A stretch of DNA of 64,000 nt from Cycas panzhihuaensis (lineage: Eukaryota; Cycadophyta), in the NCBI GenBank assembly GCA_023213395.1, contig CM041465.1:153519741-153583740 (forward strand), written 5' to 3'. The position numbers and the translations under genes were made by a program. The notes beneath the pieces are model-generated. The model worked only from the letters and a program-made list of their open reading frames with translations, was not told where the DNA came from and ran no database searches. This document shows, in pieces, positions 57,630-64,000 of the stretch. Each line of letters starts with the position of its first letter. Within the stretch, counting starts at the first letter, position 1.

Positions 57630-60620
57630 ATGTAGGTCATGTACAGGCAGATGAACATTGTTTGAGGTCTAATCGATGGTGCCAGGTCATGCTGGCTTGC
57701 CCTCAATAGATTGGCATACCTGAGGACCCTACAGAACAGCCACGATAGTGTAGATGATCGTTGAGGATCTCGGGTGCCTTATATTCTTATTTGCAGGTAC
57801 TTTGAGCCATATGGAGGTGTGTGGATGAGTTTTCTAACTCTGTTACCAGCCATGTAAGAGTCGTTTGAACTTGGTAAAGGTGTCCTATCCCTGTTTGAAG
57901 CTGCCATTGAGTTTGGATGCCCTAGAGTCGATTATCAGCCCTTTGTTGCCGGTGGGAGAATGTAGAAACCCTAGTGAGGTTCTTGCAGTGCCACGAAGTC
58001 AATAATATGGTTAAATATTAAGGTATACTCATTAAATATTCACCCATTTGACATTTTAGGATTTGAGTAATATATGTTGCAGCCTGCTACTGTATTATAC
58101 CCTAAGTATCATCAGTATTTGACAATAGTAATATATTTAATCACCCTTGTGTTATATACATTGATTGCTTGCTGGTATATTGAACCTGCCCTTGCATAAT
58201 ATATCAGTTGCTACATTAATCGTATTAATCTCCATAATATTAATATTGCACTCTTGCAATATTCATTGTGGCGTTTTTATAAAGTCGCCTGACTTATAGA
58301 TTACATGTATATCGTTATAACGAAATAATACCCTACGTGTATATCATGATAATAGCAGTTGTGTGATATTCATCTGATCGCCCATGATTATTTTTCATTG
58401 GTTGCCTATTCTTCATATTGATATTCAATAGTCTTCACCCTGCTTGGTGGTCGAATACGACAGATTCATAGCTTGTCTGTAGTAAATTGATGCAATCCTC
58501 ATATCACCCTTTCTTTGGTGTTCACTGTATATTTTCTACAGCCTTACGTTGTGCGTTCGCCTGTGAATCTTATATATGCCTACCTGCATGAGGGATATTT
58601 GTAGTAAACACCTATGTTATAATCATTTGCAGCCATATTTATATCATCACCAAAGCTTTCATATAATATGTTATATTTTCATTCAATATAAAGTCATTTG
58701 TATTGGTTATATTGTAGTCATCACCATTGTTCTTTGTTCACTCGTATACTGGATCACCTGCTGCCAGTCCTTCATCATGTTGCCCAACATAGTCGATAAC
58801 CTACCGCATGATATATATACAGTCACACATTATACAATCTATGTGATAATGTTGTAGATGTGATGTTGCAGCCATGAATATATATCACAGTCACCGGTTA
58901 CTTATAGTTACATCACCCACCTTTGACGTCAATATCAAAGTCATACATATATCATAAATATATCATCAGGGTCATTTTTTATATTAAATTATCATGTTTT
59001 CTTTCTATTAAAAGACCTTTTCTTAAACTCTTGATCTTTTGAAGTTATATATGTTACCTTCATTAAGGTCGCTAATCTCTTGATTTGAAGTTTTATCAAC
59101 TAACTTTTTTGAATGAAATTAAGGAGACCATTGATACATGAAATGGTTGGTTGATTTACATTTGTTATTGAGGATGAGATTATACTTTAATCAAGAGGGC
59201 ATATTATTGTAATTGTCAATGTGATGTGAGTATGTATAAGAAAGGCTTATCTATGGTGTATTTAATGGTGATTGAGTACTTTCTTGCATGCATTTTGCAT
59301 GAGAAAGTTAACGAGCGACATGAGGTGCATTGTAGCTCTTCGTATATGGTTACATGAGAGAGTGTTGGTGATGACATGGGTAATCAGAGGTGAAAATGTG
59401 CTCCTTGAGTGTGTTTTACATGAGGGAGTTTATGGGCGATAAGATGGCGATGACATGGAGATAAGAGACGGTGATATGCACTTGTTGCATGTGATTACAT
59501 GATAAGTTTTGGGCATGTTTTAAGGGCAATTTTGATGCGAGATAAGGAAGAAATTAGGCAAGAGTAAGGGAAAAATTAGGCAAGTTTAATGGGTAGGTGG
59601 AGAGAAGGTTTTAAGGGTGATGTTAGGCAAGTTTGATGGGCAAAATTAGGCAAGTTGAGACGAAGATAAACATGTTCGAGATACCTTATTTTCAACTTAA
59701 TACAAACCCTGTTGCTTTGGTTAGTGTGACATTGATCATTGCATAAAATTTGTGATTTATATGATTATTCAAAGGATAGAGTGTTCTTATTCAGTATGTA
59801 TTCAAGTTCAATCGCATCAGATGTATATGAGGTGATGAAGTTTAGAATTTGCTTATATGATTGTCATTTATGATGGACCATTATACTTTGCTAGTTGGAC
59901 TATTAGCATAAGGTTTGACTTGCTTGATCTTTGGTTGACCATGGGTGCATATCTGAGTAAGTTTGATGTACAACCAAGACAGTGTGTTTGATGAAATTTG
60001 AAGTATGAATAGAAAGGTCTAAGATGAGATGCCTTAAAATCAATTATGCCTTTGTCATGGTATGTACAATTAGCCTATCAGGTTGCATTACATGTGAGTA
60101 TCATGATACAGATGGTGAGGTTAGTGCATGTTGTTATTTGCATCTTATGGTTTGATGGTAAAAGATATAGCGGGCAGGTATGGGTACCCCTATTGTGACC
60201 GTTCGTGGCATAATTTCCCATCATATGTTGTGTTTGGACCAAGTTAGAAGCCTTCCATTTATTTCCATTGGTGCATTAGAGTGCACACATCTTAGACGAA
60301 GATTGTAGCATCAGGATTGGAAGCCTTTGAAGTATATGGGTTGTTTAGCTTATAAACTGTGTGATCTGTAGGGGAAATGCATTGTAATCAGTATAGATGT
60401 TATAGAGTTATTGACGTATCATGCTGTGTATCATTTGGCTATAGGTTTTATCCTTCATTACTTCACTTTTCTGAGTCATTATTCAGTAGGTATGGAGGTT
60501 TGTTTGCCTAACATTGTACTCGAGATAGAAGTATGACTTAGTGATAGGTTGATGATGAGGAGTTGTTAGATGGTGGTACATGGATTGCAATCCCATATTC
60601 CATTAATAGTTGAAGACCTA
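57630..60620 (+). other. Y2 interior, no intact gene
   Basis: Matches Y1 (26848-27578 and 30570-32790) with no break at the Z site near 58370. Contains the G/A-rich repeat run at about 59520-59670. The frame 58576-58857 is not kept in Y1. Confidence 0.5.
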
Positions 60621-60990
60621 CAAGATGATGGAAGATCATAGATCAGCATGCCAATCAAAGCTTGAGATGGATACCAACATTCTAGTGAGTATAGATTCAC
60701 GATGAAGAGCTATATTGAAGAAAGAACCTGGTCAGATTTATAAGGTTATGTAGGATTTCTAGAAGGAAGAAGGATTGAGGTATGATGAGACATTTGTACT
60801 AGTCTCTATGTTGGTTTTGGTCCATTTGATCCTTACTTCAACAGCTTCAGTTAGTTGGGTATCTTATCATATCATATCAGTGTTCCTTAACGAAGACTTA
60901 AAGAGGCAATTCACATGGTTGGAGTGTCTCATCCTCTTAGTTTAGTCAAAGGAATATAGCTGAGTTGAATGGAGAAAGTGTTAGGTGTAG
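60621..60990 (+). pseudogene. Y2 copia reverse transcriptase remnant
   Basis: Reads EGLRYDETFVLVSMLVLVHL near 60765-60825, the YDETFxPV block of copia reverse transcriptase, then FLNEDLKRQFTWLE near 60885-60925, resembling the FLNGDLxEEVYMxQ block. The later catalytic YVDD is missing. One or two frameshifts separate the blocks. It is what places Y in the copia superfamily. Confidence 0.65.
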
Positions 60991-61183
60991 AGAGACCTGT
61001 ATGGTTGCAAGTTTGTTGGAGCACTTCTAAAGAATTGGGCACATACCAGGTATGGCGCCATTACATCTAAGTGAAGATTGCTATATCGATGTTCATGCAT
61101 ATTGGGTTAGGTAAGGTTATCCTTATAAGGGGATTTATTCCCAATGATAATCCTTGTTGACTCACATTTACATTAAGAGGGGA

Positions 61184-61506
61184 TGTTAGAAAATGTGTTC
61201 ATACCACCTAATGTAAAGTAGGCCTTATATTTTTATGCCTAAGTATATGGAGGAATAGTCTCAATTGTGGTGACCTAATAGATATATTTACAATTATATT
61301 TGATATTTTAGATCTGTAAATATAGATCAAATTCTATCTTTGTAGTATATCATTTTATCATAATATGAATATTATTCATTTGTAGGTTTTCACCCGTAAG
61401 GGTTTTCCACGGTAATATGGTGTCCCGTGTGATCTGTTTCTAATTGTTATCTGCTTAATGTGAAAGATCTTATCAACCTTGTTTGTTTCAATTATATTTT
61501 CTAATA
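61184..61506 (+). repeat. 3' LTR of Y2
   Basis: Begins TGTTAGAAAATGTG after the purine tract and ends TTCTAATA, followed by ATATC. Confidence 0.85.
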
Positions 61507-61511
61507 ATATC

Positions 61512-62116
61512 TATAATAAAGGTGTAGATCATAGCTCTCTTTTTAGTTTTCATAGATCCTAGTTCTATTTTTTATGATCCCATTACATCTAGTAATAAAG
61601 TTAAAGGTTCTTAATTCCATCTCCTAGATGTATGGTGCATATTGGAGAAACTCCATGAATTATCTCTCACATTCATCCATTGTTCTCTTTTCTTACTTCA
61701 AATCATTAGTGGATTACATCCTCTACTAAAAATATTACTAAAATAAATACTTTTGTTTGAAGTACTTGATGAATTTGTTCTACCTTTTTTTTTTTTAAAG
61801 GTATTTGTATGTTCTAGATTCTACCTTAGATTTCTTTATATATGGTTATATATTTTCATTCCTTAATGAAATTATTGAGCTACAAAATCTGTACTGAGTG
61901 GCCCTTAGCTTACCTATCATTATCCTTTCCACCCAACATATGTATCAAGTGGTCTTGCATATTCCTCCTCATAACACATAGCGCTGTGCATTAACTCTTC
62001 CACAATTCTAGGCCTATAGATATTACTTATGTTTTTTATGATTTCATTCAATCTACTTATAAAATTAGAGGTCTCTAATTTCATTGAATGAGCTAAAACC
62101 AAGTTGTGATACTAAA
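61512..62116. repeat. X-like flank and partial L leader side, second copy
   Basis: Same content as 33692-34299 and 1975-2567. On the minus strand the reading 61920-62102 (ETSNFISRLNEIIKNISNIY, then MCYEEEYARPLDTYVGWKG) is also present in the patch copy. It starts shortly after an L primer-binding site, where a Gag would start, but I cannot name it. Confidence 0.5.
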
Positions 62117-62508
62117 TGTAGAAAAATAAATAATGGAGAATATGGTAAAACATAAACACATAATTAATACATTGTTGCATAAATAGAAAATCCTTTGTAT
62201 TTAATCCATCTTTGAGAGAGAGTATTACAAATATCCAAAAGTAGGCAGTGTCTAAAGTTACGAGGGTTGCACACCCCTCTAAATACATAGTTTAGGGGAG
62301 GAGGGAAACTCATCAACCCTTAAAATTTAAATAATAATAAAATAATAAAAACTTAACTCAAAATAATTTATCTCAAATTAACTCAAATCAACTTAAACTT
62401 ACCTTATACTTACCTTCACATGTGAGCACCCACGTGTAAATTAATGAGAGTGAGGTGTGCACTCTTGGTTGAAAGGTAGGAGTGGGATGATGATCATTAA
62501 CCCCAACA
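62117..62508 (-). repeat. L3 LTR at a tandem junction
   Basis: Same LTR as 34300-34693, with a primer-binding-like site on one side (minus TAGTATCACAAC, 62103-62114) and a purine tract on the other (62509-62521). Confidence 0.7.
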
Positions 62509-63206
62509 TTCTCCCCCTTAATGGTCATCATGAACAACTTTGTCTTCTCTTTAAACTTATGAAATTTAAACTTGAAGAAAACTTTGAAGATATATTTTGT
62601 AACTTGATCTTTATTAACTTACTTCATCCTTTTAGTAATGTGTGTGTCATTTCCATTGATTGGTGTAAAAAATCTGCAAGTAAATATAGCTTGATTCAAA
62701 TGTGGAGGTGTGGCTACAACTTTGACTTTAACTTTATCTTTTGAAATCTTTATAATATGAGCAATTGTCATATCATCATATTTCTCCCCCTGAAATGGAG
62801 GATCAGGTTCTTGTGTAACAAGATCACCATGTATTTGACTTGAATTTTCCTTAGTCTTTTCTTTACAATTCACCTGTTCTGGCACCTGTCTCACATATTC
62901 AACAATATCAATATTAAATTCATTGAAAGTATCTCCCTTATAAGTGGAATGTAGGATGTCCCATACGGTTTTGAAGGTTGCCATTTCACAAACTTTAGAA
63001 AATGCATTATCATCTATAGTGCGAAATAGGAAAGTTAGGGCTTCATTGTCTTTTTTAGTATTTTCCTTAATATTAACATCATATTCATCTTGTAAGTATT
63101 TCTAAAGATTATGTATAATAAAATAATTTTACATTGTCTTATGCCATAGTGAGAAATTATGGCCATCAAATATAGGAAATTGTACTTTATTAAGATTGAT
63201 TGCCAT
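62509..63206 (-). pseudogene. L3 Gag joined to RNase H tail
   Basis: Starts at 63206 (MAINLNKVQFPIFDGHNF). The open frame 62619-62984 contains MATFKTVWDILHSTYKGDTF, a spacer with PPFQGEKYDDMTI, then ATPPHLNQAIFTCRFF. A frameshift follows, and KDQVTKYIFKVFFKFKFHKF gives the RNase H tail. The same fusion occurs in L1, so it was present in the L ancestor. Stops lie between the Gag start and 62984. Confidence 0.65.
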
Positions 63207-64000
63207 TTTATAGAAAACTTGAGTACATAAAAATGAATATGCTTTCACCAAGTCAAAGAATTCAATAAATGAATAAACTTATATGATGTCAAATATACTC
63301 TTTGAAAGAAATACAATGCCATTTGAAAGTGAAAAAATGAAAGATACCTTTAGAAAGTAAGTAAATTAAATACAACTTTTATAGATGCAGTAAGGAAATA
63401 ATATTTTCAACAAGGATGAATAAAAAAATGCTTTTTAATAAGTGTGTGCCTTTCGAATAAATGACAAACTTATAAGATATAATTTCTGAATTGAAACTTT
63501 GATAATGAAAAATAAAGAATTCTTAACCTTTTAATTTTTTGAATGAATAAATATAAACTTTCAATGCAAGAAATTCTTTGCCTTAAAGAAGATATATAAA
63601 GTTAAAAATTGAGATATATATGTATATTTTTACTTTAGAAAAATAAAGAAGTAACTTACAAAAAAATGAATTGTACCTGTTTAAGTTGTAGGTCCAATTG
63701 GCTTATCACTTGCTTAATGATCAATTTCTGTAACAAAACAACTTAAAAGAAACTTATATGAAATTTAAATGAGAGTTTCAAACATGTATCATAAGTGATC
63801 AATAAGAAATGAAATAAAATACTCCTTAAGAAAGGGTTTAGAAGATAGGCCTATTAAGATATACTAAATGCTCATGTTTAACAGCTTTAAAACTATACTA
63901 AACAATGTCAGAATAAAGTAAAATTATACCCGTTTCAAGATCAATGAAAAAACTATTTAATGGAACTGACCGTTTTGAAAATAGGTTCTTACAAGTCAAT

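Larger units (their letters stand above)
57295..61506 (+). mobile_element. Y2 element, uninterrupted copia-like element
   Basis: Same family, orientation and site as Y1. LTRs are 57295-57617 and 61184-61506, both 323 bp. Primer-binding site TGGTATGAGAGT (57618-57629), purine tract about 61173-61183, target duplication ATATC on both sides (57290-57294, 61507-61511). The first LTR base pair TG has become TA. It lacks Z. A reverse transcriptase relic lies near the 3' end. Mostly non-coding and probably non-autonomous. Confidence 0.85.
62117..64000 (-). mobile_element. L3 element, partial, runs off the window
   Basis: 3' LTR, RNase H tail, Gag start and the first about 800 bp of the leader, matching 34300-36190 throughout. 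The 5' LTR should lie beyond the window. Confidence 0.75.

Noticed and set aside
1-64000. CRISPR array, operons, riboswitches, prokaryotic signals
   Set aside because: No regularly spaced repeats or bacterial gene layout; the content is plant transposon DNA.

Overview
The window is plant nuclear DNA made almost entirely of decayed, nested retrotransposons. It is AT-rich and holds no intact multi-exon gene, rRNA, tRNA or prokaryotic gene structure. Evidence for a plant: Ty1/copia elements with primer-binding sites close to TGGTATCAGAGC, copia Gag, integrase and reverse transcriptase remnants, and a plant AFC-type (LAMMER) protein kinase copy. The strong AT bias, very long element leaders and old nested insertions would suit a large-genome seed plant, possibly a gymnosperm. 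That last step is a guess.

Repeat families are named here for convenience. X is an unclassified AT-rich repeat (four copies). M is a short plus-strand LTR element inside X. C is a copia element with recognisable Gag, integrase and reverse transcriptase on the minus strand. L is a minus-strand copia derivative with a long leader, Gag joined to a RNase H tail, and no integrase or polymerase. W is a unit carrying an intronless LAMMER kinase copy. Y is a plus-strand copia element inserted in W. Z is a young Gag-only element inserted in one Y.

Layout: X copy A with M (1-5570); C (about 5571-12832); L2 (12833-17933); X3 (17934-21756); W1 with a truncated kinase and a solo LTR (21757-26512); Y1 with nested Z (26513-33686); X/L junction (33687-34299); L1 (34300-39040); X2 with M (39041-46082); C' (46083-47972); repeated X piece and AT-rich DNA (47973-49250); kinase relic W3 (49255-49500); X4 (49501-52155); W2 with the best kinase copy (52156-57294); Y2 (57295-61506); then the start of another L copy running off the end (61507-64000).

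Two duplications organise the window. W1-Y1-L1 (21757-36190) and W2-Y2-L3 (52156-64000) are copies of one segment: Y sits at the same site with the same target duplication. X copy A (1 to about 7380) and X2 (40981-47972) share the same M insertion. Insertions present in only one copy, with the empty site visible in the other, give a relative order: M before the A/X2 duplication, Y before the W duplication, then Z and the solo LTR in W1 only. The kinase copies, all on the minus strand and each next to X, are the only non-transposon coding sequence I recognise. The best copy (52294-53433) keeps most kinase motifs and a TATA/G-box region but has an in-frame TGA and a frameshifted window.
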